Positions 15,827 through 22,947 of a stretch of 44,392 nucleotides of DNA are shown here, piece after piece (position 1 is the stretch's first letter; every line of letters begins with the position of its first letter). The DNA is from Acidithiobacillus sp. GTDB lineage: Bacteria; Pseudomonadota; Gammaproteobacteria; Acidithiobacillales; Acidithiobacillaceae. The stretch is taken from contig NZ_JAGDWX010000031.1 of NCBI RefSeq assembly GCF_023256195.1, positions 1-44,392 on the forward strand, in the 5' to 3' direction. A model generated the notes under the pieces. The model made no database searches, was not told where the DNA came from, and saw only the letters and a list, made by a program, of their open reading frames with translations. The translations under genes were made by a program, and so were the position numbers.

Positions 15827-17533
15827 TCACTCGGCCAGATTCAAAGCGGCAATGGCAGCACGCTCTTGCTGCGTGAGATCGACCAGCCGCGCCGACCAGA
15901 ACGGACTGAAGAGGTTGGCGCGCTCGTCCAAGCCGTCGCTGCGCGGCCAGAGTTCCGCTGGGCGACGGAAGTAGACCTGGGCGGCGGCGGCGGCGCGAAC
16001 GCCCTCGTTCTGGCCGGCACCCTTGGTCTCCAGGTGCATGTTGAGCCAGCCGAGGCGGGCGTTGCCGGCGTCTGGATCGCTGCTAATCCCTAGCGCCGTG
16101 ACAGAATCGCGCACCGCGCCGCGTGGCAGGTCGACTACCACCACGAAGCGCGGGGCGGTGTCCGTGAGATCCACCTTTTCTCGGGTGACCCGTTTGCCCT
16201 GGGAATCCGTCGTCTCCCACTTGAGATCGCGATATGTCGCTATCCCTTTATGAGCACCCCGGCCAACTCCAAAACTCGGCATATAATCCCCGACCAAGCG
16301 ATCGCTATAGTCGGCCACCACACGATTCATGCCGCGCGAGTCCTGACGCCAGGCGTCGTTGTATACCTGACCATCACGTTGAAGCATGGTCTTATTGTCT
16401 GCACTCTGGGCACCCTCCATATACGGATACGACCAAGCGCGGTCCGCAGACTGGTAATAATCGAAAGACCCCCGACCGGGGAAGGACCAGGTACCACCCC
16501 AGCCCCAACTTTCTCCGTACAAAGTTTTCCATCCACCGAAGAGGATAAACTTGCGCATTTGGATCTGCGTTTTAATGGTATCGGCGCCAGACCAGACGTA
16601 GTTGCCGTTTTCGTCCTTGGCAAACTGACTGCCGCCCTGCTTGTCGGTACCCGCTCTAAAACCAAGGATGGGAGGGAAAGACAAGGGAGGACCTACATGG
16701 TGACTACGATTTCTGGTAAATTCGCCGCGGCCCTCGTTGATCATACTGGCCATTCGTGCGCGCCCGCCGGGGTCATTTCGGCCGCCGTCGGCGCTACCAC
16801 CCCAGGTCGTCACGTAGTTGCGTCGCGCGTTCCAATAAGGCGCATTCAATGCGACTAGCCCTGCCGGGGTGTAGTTCAGCGCTCGCGCCCTGTCTCCGGC
16901 ATTCAGCCGTACTATCTGCTCCACCGTTTTGGCCACAGGTCCACCGGGAGTGGACACGTTAAAAGTGGCGTTGAGGATTTGGGACGCGCCGGCATAAATG
17001 GCGTCGTAGGTATTTCCCGCGCCAACGTAAAAGCTACCATAACGGTTTCCTGCCTCGGCGGTTAATTTTGCGGTGTCCTCGATCGCTTTCTGGTAAAAAT
17101 CCAAGAGTCGTACCAACGCGCTCCCCGCTCCAGGAAGAACGATGTCAAGGAGTCGCGCCGCACCTTTGTAAGCAGCAAATGGATATTTGATGTTGTCCGC
17201 GACGTGTTCGAGGTAGCGGGACCAAGAGACAATGCTCACAGCCTGACCGATGGCAATCTCGTTCACGAGCATGGCGCGGTTGAGGTAGGCGTCGAGGTTC
17301 ATCTGCCGGGCCTGGAGTTCCATGGCAGAGAAGGCGGCGGCGTCGGCGGCGTTCTGGACCTTGAGTTTGTTGGCCGTGAGCTGGCCGGTGTTGAAGACGA
17401 GGAGCACACCGGCGATGGCGGCGGGGATGAGCAAGACCGCTACCAAGGCCGCCTGACCGGACTCGTCCGCCGCGACCGGCCGCCTTTCGCCCCGAGATCG
17501 GAACCTCTTCCTCAGCAATCGCATCCATGCCAT
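15827..17533 (-). CDS. TadG-like pilus-associated protein
   Basis: A 568-residue protein with the N-terminal TadG/TadE-like segment: SGQAALVAVLLIPAAIAGVL, a membrane helix, then NKLKVQNAADAAAFSAMELQ, which is diagnostic of the putative Flp pilus-assembly TadG-like N-terminus. The long periplasmic part is Gly, Tyr and Trp-rich (for example around residues 330-400) without the von Willebrand A motif found in many TadG proteins. The start at 17533 is chosen because GGAGGAG lies seven bases upstream; an earlier ATG 15 codons up has no such site. It follows the three pilin genes and probably shares their transcript. Confidence 0.78.
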   Translation of the reverse strand: MAWMRLLRKRFRSRGERRPVAADESGQAALVAVLLIPAAIAGVLLVFNTGQLTANKLKVQNAADAAAFSAMELQARQMNLDAYLNRAMLVNEIAIGQAVSIVSWSRYLEHVADNIKYPFAAYKGAARLLDIVLPGAGSALVRLLDFYQKAIEDTAKLTAEAGNRYGSFYVGAGNTYDAIYAGASQILNATFNVSTPGGPVAKTVEQIVRLNAGDRARALNYTPAGLVALNAPYWNARRNYVTTWGGSADGGRNDPGGRARMASMINEGRGEFTRNRSHHVGPPLSFPPILGFRAGTDKQGGSQFAKDENGNYVWSGADTIKTQIQMRKFILFGGWKTLYGESWGWGGTWSFPGRGSFDYYQSADRAWSYPYMEGAQSADNKTMLQRDGQVYNDAWRQDSRGMNRVVADYSDRLVGDYMPSFGVGRGAHKGIATYRDLKWETTDSQGKRVTREKVDLTDTAPRFVVVVDLPRGAVRDSVTALGISSDPDAGNARLGWLNMHLETKGAGQNEGVRAAAAAQVYFRRPAELWPRSDGLDERANLFSPFWSARLVDLTQQERAAIAALNLAE

Positions 17534-17579
17534 ATCGGTTCTCCTCCGTCCATCCAATCCTGCCATCCGCTTGACCAAC

Positions 17580-17894
17580 TCAATTCTTTCCGGCCTTACC
17601 GAGGTCGGCCGTCGCCCCGTAGTTGCCCATACTCTTCTGGATGTTGGCCGCCTCCGCAGCCTTGCGCGCCTTGCCCTGGGCGCTGTCGCTTTTGCCGGCG
17701 TCCGGTGGGGCCTTGCCTACCAATTCGCCGGCGATCCCTGCCACCTGGTAGCGCATGGTCTGACCAAAGCGGGAAAATACCGCGATGGCCGCGATGGCGA
17801 TGAGGGCCACCACGATGAGGTATTCGGTCATGCCCTGACCGTGTTCCCTTGATGCGGTCTTCTTCCCGAAAAACCGCGGTTTAAGCTTGCTCAT
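17580..17894 (-). CDS. flp: Flp-type pilin, third in tandem
   Basis: A 104-residue Flp prepilin. The leader MSKLKPRFFGKKTASREHG is basic; cleavage after Gly19 would expose QGMTEYLIVVALIAI with Glu at +5 and Tyr at +6. The helix runs into VFSRFGQTMRYQVAGIAGEL. The 85-residue mature form is longer than classic Flp pilins. A Lys/Ala-rich linker leads to the tail KSMGNYGATADL, matching the tails of the two pilins upstream. Start 17894 is chosen for a GAGG seven bases upstream; an ATG two codons earlier is possible. A hairpin at 17964-17990 separates it from the second pilin. Confidence 0.88.
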   Translation of the reverse strand: MSKLKPRFFGKKTASREHGQGMTEYLIVVALIAIAAIAVFSRFGQTMRYQVAGIAGELVGKAPPDAGKSDSAQGKARKAAEAANIQKSMGNYGATADLGKAGKN

Positions 17895-17963
17895 CGTCAT
17901 CCCTCGCGAGCCTCTTATCGCCGCCTTTTTGGAGCAGAAAGCTCAGGCAGTGCTTCCTCTTCC

Positions 17964-17990
17964 AAAAGGGCGACCGCACGAACGGTCGCC
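17964..17990 (-). terminator. Intercistronic hairpin, possible attenuator, between second and third pilin
   Basis: On the - strand an 8-bp stem GGCGACCG (17983-17990) / CGGTCGCC (17969-17976) with a 6-base loop is followed by CTTTT. The T run is short, so it may terminate only part of the transcripts or protect the 3' end of the upstream pilin mRNA. Pilin subunits are often made in excess over assembly proteins in this way. Confidence 0.55.
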
Positions 17991-18021
17991 ACGTTTCTGC
18001 GTCTCTACACGCCTGCTTCGA

Positions 18022-18312
18022 TCACTTGGTGTTCAGAACCTTCGCAGAACTGTAATCGCCCATGTTCTTGGGCAGGGTACCTTGGCTATTGGCCTTGCTC
18101 GCCGTGCCCTTGGCGTTGCTGACGCTCGTTGAGGAGTCATCACCCGCCAATTCCGAAGCGATACCAGCCACCTGATGGCGCATGGTCTGGCCGAAGAAAG
18201 AAAACACGGCGATGGCGGAGATGGCGATGAGGGCCACCACGATAAGGTATTCGGTCATGCCCTGACCGGCTTCCCGAACGGACTTGCGCACAGCGATAAA
18301 CTTCTGCTTCAT
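18022..18312 (-). CDS. flp: Flp-type pilin, second in tandem
   Basis: A 96-residue Flp prepilin whose start at 18312 has GGAGG five bases upstream. The leader ends in REAG, then QGMTEYLIVVALIAISAIAV with the canonical Glu+5 and Tyr+6. The conserved block FFGQTMRHQVAGIASELAG follows. A Ser/Thr/Lys-rich linker ends in KNMGDYSSAKVL. The mature form is about 80 residues. It is about equally similar to its two neighbours in the helix and tail but differs in the linker, which points to duplication followed by divergence of the exposed part. Confidence 0.9.
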   Translation of the reverse strand: MKQKFIAVRKSVREAGQGMTEYLIVVALIAISAIAVFSFFGQTMRHQVAGIASELAGDDSSTSVSNAKGTASKANSQGTLPKNMGDYSSAKVLNTK

Positions 18313-18371
18313 GACAACCTCCATAGAACGATGTGGGAGTACAACAGGACCTTGCTTACGCAAGACAAAAA

Positions 18372-18662
18372 TCACTTCTGCTTACTGAGGATATTGGTCG
18401 AGGAATAGTCCCCCATGGTCTTCTGCTTGCTCGCCGCGTCGTTGGCATAGCCGGCGTCTTTCTTGGCGAATTTCACGCCATATTTGGTGGAATCCGTTCC
18501 CACCAGCTCATGGGCAATCCCACCCACCTGATTGCGCATGGTGCGACCAAAGTTGGAGAACACGGCGATGGCGGAGATGGCGATAAGGGCCACCACGATG
18601 AGATACTCTGTCATCCCCTGACCGCGCTGGTTGCGGGTCGATTTCATGAAACCAATGAACAT
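18372..18662 (-). CDS. flp: Flp-type pilin, first in tandem
   Basis: A 96-residue Flp prepilin, first of three in tandem. The ATG at 18662 follows GGAGGG by seven bases; the open frame extends 56 codons upstream into the HTH gene but that part is not pilin-like. Leader MFIGFMKSTRNQRG, then QGMTEYLIVVALIAISAIAV. The conserved block NFGRTMRNQVGGIAHELVG is followed by a Lys-rich linker and the tail KTMGDYSSTNIL. The gene starts 31 bases after the stop of the HTH gene. Confidence 0.9.
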   Translation of the reverse strand: MFIGFMKSTRNQRGQGMTEYLIVVALIAISAIAVFSNFGRTMRNQVGGIAHELVGTDSTKYGVKFAKKDAGYANDAASKQKTMGDYSSTNILSKQK

Positions 18663-18693
18663 CACTACTCCCTCCTGCACTGTGTCGGTACGT

Positions 18694-19602
18694 TTACGGC
18701 CGCGGCGCGGCCCCTGAAAAACCGGGCGAGTTTCGGAAAGCAAGGGACTCGGCGTGAGATGCCTCTGGCTGAGAGCGGCGGAGACCATCTCGGCCCTCCG
18801 GTCGACCCTCGTCGCGGGCGATCCGCTCACTGCGGCATTCCGGTGCGTCCTCGTCGCCCGCCAAGGCCGGGGACGCGGAGCTGAGGCAGATCATCAAGGC
18901 GAGCCCGGAGAGGAGGACATATCTGGCCACCTCGTCGGCAAAAAACAGCTTGCGGCGACGAGCGTAGACCGCCCAGAGCGCGCCGCGCAGGTCGGCGCGG
19001 GATGGCAAGGCAAGGCGCGCGCGCATTCGCCGAAGACAGCTGCGCACGGTCTTCTCGTCGTAGGCACCGCTGGCCGCGATCTGCGCGGGCTCCTGTCCCT
19101 GCATGTAGGCACGCAGTATGGGGAGCTCGCAGGCTTCGATCTCGGGCAGGAAGGGCACGTGCTGACAGACGTCGCGCAGTATGGCATCGGCGGCCTCCTG
19201 CGCTAGCGCTGGCGGCAAGCCCTCACGGAACCGGACGATGGCGGCGAGACAGGCGGCACTGTTGCTGACCGACCGAATCTGCCAAAGGGTCTGGTCATCG
19301 CGCCAGCACCGACGCGTATCACCCATCGGGGAACGCTGCACCCAGGTGATGAATTCGCGCGGCAGACGTGGCCAGGAAGAGTTCGGTTTACGCCACCATG
19401 GCTCCAGCACAAACTGTCCGACTCCACGCTGTCGCCGCAGCCGGTAAACGGTGACGGAGCGCAGATAGCGGCGGTCAAGGCTGGGCGACTGATAGAACAC
19501 GTCCACCCCCTTGGGCGGCGTGAGACTCAGTGCTATGCTTTTGACCGAATCCTTCGGATCCGATCCGCCTCTGCCAAAAAGGCGGAGCCAGTAGTCCGTC
19601 AT
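18694..19602 (-). CDS. Membrane-tethered HTH protein heading the Tad operon
   Basis: A 302-residue protein, probably a regulator. Start 19602 has GAGGGAG eight bases upstream. Residues about 160-205 (RAYMQGQEPAQIAA then DEKTVRSCLRRMRARL) fit a LuxR-type helix-turn-helix. The N-terminal 150 residues carry no recognised receiver or kinase domain. A hydrophobic segment at about 226-246 ends in SSASPALAG like a signal anchor, leaving a roughly 55-residue charged tail outside. This order, cytoplasmic HTH then membrane helix then periplasmic tail, recalls ToxR-like one-component regulators. It is the first gene of the pilus operon, so autoregulation in response to pilus assembly is plausible but unproven. 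Confidence 0.55.
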   Translation of the reverse strand: MTDYWLRLFGRGGSDPKDSVKSIALSLTPPKGVDVFYQSPSLDRRYLRSVTVYRLRRQRGVGQFVLEPWWRKPNSSWPRLPREFITWVQRSPMGDTRRCWRDDQTLWQIRSVSNSAACLAAIVRFREGLPPALAQEAADAILRDVCQHVPFLPEIEACELPILRAYMQGQEPAQIAASGAYDEKTVRSCLRRMRARLALPSRADLRGALWAVYARRRKLFFADEVARYVLLSGLALMICLSSASPALAGDEDAPECRSERIARDEGRPEGRDGLRRSQPEASHAESLAFRNSPGFSGAAPRP

Positions 19603-19650
19603 GTAGAACGCTCCCTCTACTATCTTCGCAATCACCCTATCCACTTAGCG

Positions 19651-19674
19651 TAACAGCGAAATATGACACTGTTA
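19651..19674. promoter_or_regulatory. Inverted repeat TAACAG/CTGTTA upstream of the Tad operon
   Basis: TAACAG (19651-19656) and CTGTTA (19669-19674) are separated by 12 bases and lie about 50 bases before the HTH gene start, next to a very AT-rich stretch (19680-19730) likely to hold the operon promoter. It could be an operator. Confidence 0.35.
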
Positions 19675-19926
19675 TGAAACGCGTTCTATATAAAAAGTTA
19701 TTATTAATCAATGTTATAGCAGTTTAATTCGTACATCGCTACGCGGATGACCGGGGAGTCGGGCTGGCGGGGCCACTCAGATCGGCATGGCGACTGTGGC
19801 TAATCCGTCCAGGAAGTGCGCCCATGGCTTGGGCACGTCCGCGCGTCGGTGTCTTCCGCCCCTTCGTGTATGGCGAGCCATACCTAGGCTGGACACGATC
19901 AAAAAACCTGGTGGGATGGGTAACGC
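19675..19926. other. Intergenic region between Tad operon and tRNA-Asn
   Basis: The first 60 bases are AT-rich and promoter-like for the leftward Tad operon, although no well-spaced -35/-10 pair stands out. The remainder is GC-rich, with short open frames on both strands that carry no recognisable product or ribosome binding site. Confidence 0.4.
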
Positions 19927-19958
19927 AAAAAGGCGCCATCCATACTTGGATGGCGCCT
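19927..19958 (-). terminator. Rho-independent terminator of tRNA-Asn
   Basis: A perfect 12-bp stem (TGGATGGCGCCT at 19947-19958 with AGGCGCCATCCA at 19931-19942, loop of four) is followed on the - strand by a T run. It lies 24 bases past the tRNA 3' end. Confidence 0.92.
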
Positions 19959-19982
19959 GTGCTTGTTTCACCGTTGTTTTTC

Positions 19983-20058
19983 TGGCTCCCCGGGACGGGC
20001 TCGAACCGCCGACCTAGTGATTAACAGTCACCCGCTCTACCGACTGAGCTACCGGGGA
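19983..20058 (-). tRNA. tRNA-Asn(GTT)
   Basis: A complete 76-base tRNA. Acceptor TCCCCGG pairs fully with CCGGGGA, followed by discriminator G and an encoded CCA (19983-19985). The D arm AGCTCAGTCGGTAGAGC, the anticodon loop CTGTTAA with anticodon GTT, and the T loop TTCGAGC are all regular. A strong terminator follows. The gene is intact, so no integration is evident at this tRNA. Confidence 0.97.
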
Positions 20059-20094
20059 AAAGTCCGCGTAGCATACCCACTCGCCGCCTGAGGG

Positions 20095-20874
20095 TCAAGA
20101 AATCCCGATGTCGGAGTAGAGCTCAAGACCATCGTAGGCAGGCCACATGCGCGCGGGTAGCCGCTCGGCGAGGGCGGTAAAGCCGAGGTCGTGGGTCATG
20201 TGGGTAAAATAGGTGCGCCGCGCGCCGATAGTCTGGGCCAGTGCTATGGCCTCGGTGACATTGATGTGGGTTGGGTGTTCGTCCTCGCGTAGGCAGTCGA
20301 GAATAAGGATATCCAGATTCTGCAACAAGGCCATGCTGCTGTCGGGTATACTCTTGAGATCGGTGAGATAGGCGACGTCGTTGAAGCGGTAGCCGTAGAT
20401 AGGGAGGTATCCGTGCAGCACGGGCACCGGAGTCACGCGCAGCGGCCCGAAGTCCCGCGGACCCTCAATGGGGTGCATACGCAAAGAGGGCTTGGCCCAG
20501 GCCGGATCTGGCGGCAGGAAACAATAACGGAAACGCTCTTCCAGCTCCTTGCCCGTGCGCGCGTCGCCGTAGCAGTCAAGCACCTGTTTTTGCAGAAAGT
20601 TGAACGCTCGCAGGTCGTCAATACCGTTGATATGGTCGGCGTGAAAGTGCGTGTAGAGCACCGCCGTCAGGGCGCGGATGTTTTCTCGCAGCAGTTGCTG
20701 GCGCAGGTCGGGACCGGTGTCCACGAGCAGTGCTACATCCGTGGCCTCCACCAAAATGCTGGCACGGCTACGCCGGTTGCGCGGATCGTCACTGCGGCAG
20801 ACGGCGCAGTCGCAGCCTACTTGCGGGGTACCGGCACTGGAACCCGTACCGAGAAAGCGTACGCGCAGGCTCAC
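20095..20874 (-). CDS. PhnP-like metallo-beta-lactamase-fold hydrolase
   Basis: A 259-residue metallo-hydrolase of the PhnP type. Such enzymes cleave cyclic phosphodiesters; in phosphonate users PhnP opens 5-phosphoribosyl 1,2-cyclic phosphate. The start FLGTGSSAGTPQVGCDCAVC holds the family's extra zinc-binding cysteines (C21, C23, C26). The metal motif HFHADH (H76, H78, D80, H81) and LVDTGPDLR follow, and further metal ligands lie at HGYLP and YFTHMTHDLG. No other phn genes are present, so the true substrate is open. The GTG start overlaps the tatD stop by four bases, so the two are co-translated. Confidence 0.85.
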   Translation of the reverse strand: MSLRVRFLGTGSSAGTPQVGCDCAVCRSDDPRNRRSRASILVEATDVALLVDTGPDLRQQLLRENIRALTAVLYTHFHADHINGIDDLRAFNFLQKQVLDCYGDARTGKELEERFRYCFLPPDPAWAKPSLRMHPIEGPRDFGPLRVTPVPVLHGYLPIYGYRFNDVAYLTDLKSIPDSSMALLQNLDILILDCLREDEHPTHINVTEAIALAQTIGARRTYFTHMTHDLGFTALAERLPARMWPAYDGLELYSDIGIS

Positions 20875-21662
20875 GCCGCCACTCCCGCAGCGGGAAAACA
20901 GCGGAAGAAATTGGTGTAGGTCTGGGCAACCAGCGCCTGCGGATCCTCCCGGCGCAACTGCGCCAGAAATTCCGCGACGTGGACCACGTAGGCCGGTTCG
21001 TTACGCCGGCCACGCTGCGGTACGGGCGCCAGATAGGGGGCGTCGGTCTCGATGAGCAGCCGATCCGCCGGGATCTTTTTAGCGACCTCCTGCAGCTCCG
21101 TGGACTTCTTGAAGGTGACGATCCCCGATAGGGATATGTAGAAGCCGAGGTCCATGGCCGCACGGGCGAAATCCCAATCCTCCGTAAAGCAGTGGATCAC
21201 CCCGCCCACATCTCGAGCGCCCTCGCTGCGCAGAAGCTCCAGGGTATCGGCGGCGGCAGCACGGGTGTGGACGATGAGGGGCTTGCGACTTTGCCGTGCG
21301 GCAGCGATATGCAGGGCGAAGCGGCGCCGTTGCCAGGACAGGTCGCCTTCGCTGCGGAAATAGTCCAGTCCGGTCTCCCCCGTTGCTACCACCTTGGGTG
21401 CCGCCAGTGCATCCAGAAGGACTTCGAGTTCCGGTGTGGACGCCGGGTCTTCGTTGGGGTGTACCCCGGCCGCGGCCCAGATGCCCGCCTGTTCCGCTGC
21501 CAGCGCCTGCACCCGTGACCAGTGGCTGGGAGTCACGGCGGCGATGAGCAGGTGCTCGACGCCAGCGGCGCGAGCGCGCGCCAGTACCGCCTCACGATCC
21601 TCCGCGAAATCGTCGAAATCCAGATGACAATGGGAATCTACCAGAGCCGCCTGCAAGACCAT
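20871..21662 (-). CDS. tatD: TatD-family metal-dependent hydrolase (YcfH-like)
   Basis: A 263-residue TIM-barrel hydrolase of the TatD family, magnesium-dependent nucleases implicated in DNA repair and turnover. Metal-binding motifs are visible: DSHCHLDF (H11, H13), AAGVHPNE, TGETGLDYFRS, IVHTRAA, HCFTEDW and ETDAPYLAP. All expected ligands are present and length is typical. Start 21662 has GGAGGAG just upstream. It overlaps the downstream phosphodiesterase-like gene. Confidence 0.92.
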   Translation of the reverse strand: MVLQAALVDSHCHLDFDDFAEDREAVLARARAAGVEHLLIAAVTPSHWSRVQALAAEQAGIWAAAGVHPNEDPASTPELEVLLDALAAPKVVATGETGLDYFRSEGDLSWQRRRFALHIAAARQSRKPLIVHTRAAAADTLELLRSEGARDVGGVIHCFTEDWDFARAAMDLGFYISLSGIVTFKKSTELQEVAKKIPADRLLIETDAPYLAPVPQRGRRNEPAYVVHVAEFLAQLRREDPQALVAQTYTNFFRCFPAAGVAA

Positions 21663-21687
21663 GCTCCTCCGTGCCGGGGACTCTATT

Positions 21688-22440
21688 CTAGCGCAGTTCG
21701 TCCGTCTTTGCCTGCGCCTGCCGCTGCCGGCGCGCCTCGAAAAGGGCCAGGGCAGCGGCGACGGAGACGTTGAGACTTTCTATCGCCCCGGACATGGGAA
21801 TGCGCCAGAGAAAATCGCAGTGTTCCCGGACCAGGCGCCGCAGACCTTTTTCTTCACTGCCCAGGACCAGCGCCAGGGGGCCGCGCAGGTCGGCCTGGTA
21901 CAGATCCGCACTGGCCTCCCCGGCAAGTCCAGCGATCCAGTATCCCTGTTCCTTGAGGCTTGCGATGCTACGCGCGAGATTGGTCACCACCACGACGGGC
22001 AGACGGGAGGCCGCGCCGGCGGCCGCCTTGCGCACCGTAGCGTTGATGGGGCAGGCGTGATCCTTGGGCAGGAGCACGGCGTGTACCCCGGCGGCTTCAG
22101 CACTGCGCAGGCACGCGCCGAGATTGTGGGGGTCGAGAATACCGTCCAGAATCAGCAACAGGCCAGGGGCGGGAATACTCTCCAGCACCTCCGAGAGCTT
22201 GCGCGCCGGTGCAGGCAGCAGGCGGGCAGCCAGACCCTGATGCTGGTGGCCAACACCCAGGCGATCCAGCTCTGCCGCCGCCGCCCAACGCAGGGCGGTA
22301 CCTTGCCGCTCGGCAGCGGCGAGGACGTCCTGGATACGCCGATCGCCGGCACGCTCTTTGGCTAGCCAAAGCTGTTCTACTTCGCCGGCGTCGATGGCGG
22401 CGGCGACGGCGTGCACGCCCACCGCCCAGTCTTCAGCCAC
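21688..22440 (-). CDS. rlmB: 23S rRNA (guanosine-2'-O-)-methyltransferase RlmB
   Basis: A 250-residue SpoU-class methyltransferase that methylates the 2'-OH of G2251 in 23S rRNA (E. coli numbering). The N-terminal substrate-binding domain begins VGVHAVAAAIDAGEVEQLWL. The SPOUT catalytic domain shows motif 1 DPHNLGACLRSAEAAGVHAV, motif 2 LALVLGSEEKGLRRLV and motif 3 PMSGAIESLNVSVAAALALF, which form the trefoil knot and S-adenosylmethionine site. The start is GTG at 22440 with only a weak ribosome binding site. Confidence 0.93.
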   Translation of the reverse strand: MAEDWAVGVHAVAAAIDAGEVEQLWLAKERAGDRRIQDVLAAAERQGTALRWAAAAELDRLGVGHQHQGLAARLLPAPARKLSEVLESIPAPGLLLILDGILDPHNLGACLRSAEAAGVHAVLLPKDHACPINATVRKAAAGAASRLPVVVVTNLARSIASLKEQGYWIAGLAGEASADLYQADLRGPLALVLGSEEKGLRRLVREHCDFLWRIPMSGAIESLNVSVAAALALFEARRQRQAQAKTDELR

Positions 22441-22491
22441 GCTGGCCTACGACACCGGCTACATGCGTGGCGCTACGGCGGAGTAAGTACA

Positions 22492-22908
22492 TCAAAAGGA
22501 ATCGAAGATGTCGTTGACGACGTTTTCGGCAATCCCAAATCCGGCACCAAGCCCCAGGCCTGTCACGACGTTGCCCAGGAAGCCGCTACCCATGCCGGGC
22601 TGCATGGGCTGGTTCCAGGCCCGCTGCGCCATGGGATTGGGGTTGACCCCAGCCTGGCCCATGGACTGCAGCTGCATCTCCAGTTGCTGGATGCGCATGC
22701 TGAGCTGCTGCAGGAGCATGGCGGTGCTCTGCTGCTGCTGTTGCAGATTCATGGCCAGATTGCGCAGCTCCAGGATCAGTTCGCGCGCTGTGGTGTTGTC
22801 CGGGACTACGGTCTGAACCCGCTGCGCCACCTGTTGCAGCGCCTGGATGTTGTTCTGCGTCTGCTGCTGGAGTTGATTGTACTGTTGATCCAACACTTGA
22901 TAATCCAC
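22492..22908 (-). CDS. Gln-rich coiled-coil protein of unknown function
   Basis: About 138 residues. Start codons are ambiguous; GTG at 22908 (VDYQVLDQQY) is chosen because AGGGGG lies seven bases upstream, but TTG at 22926 is possible. Residues about 1-85 are a long Gln/Leu-rich heptad-like helix (LQQQTQNNIQALQQVAQRV, AMNLQQQQQSTAMLLQQLSM). A Pro/Met/Asn-rich hinge and a Gly-rich hydrophobic end (GNVVTGLGLGAGFGIAENVV) follow. There is no signal peptide. The C-terminal segment may contact a membrane or partner. No known family is recognised. Confidence 0.55.
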   Translation of the reverse strand: MDYQVLDQQYNQLQQQTQNNIQALQQVAQRVQTVVPDNTTARELILELRNLAMNLQQQQQSTAMLLQQLSMRIQQLEMQLQSMGQAGVNPNPMAQRAWNQPMQPGMGSGFLGNVVTGLGLGAGFGIAENVVNDIFDSF

Positions 22909-22947
22909 GGCCACACCCCCTTGCAAAAGCGTCTTGCCGAATCGAAT

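Noticed and set aside
18343-18375. Small hairpin (CTTGC-TTAC-GCAAG) between first and second pilin
   Set aside because: Stem of only five pairs with no T run in the right direction; not enough to call a terminator.
17136-18662. Near-repeats among the pilin genes considered as a possible CRISPR or tandem DNA repeat
   Set aside because: The similarity is explained by three paralogous coding sequences; there are no short regular repeats with spacers.
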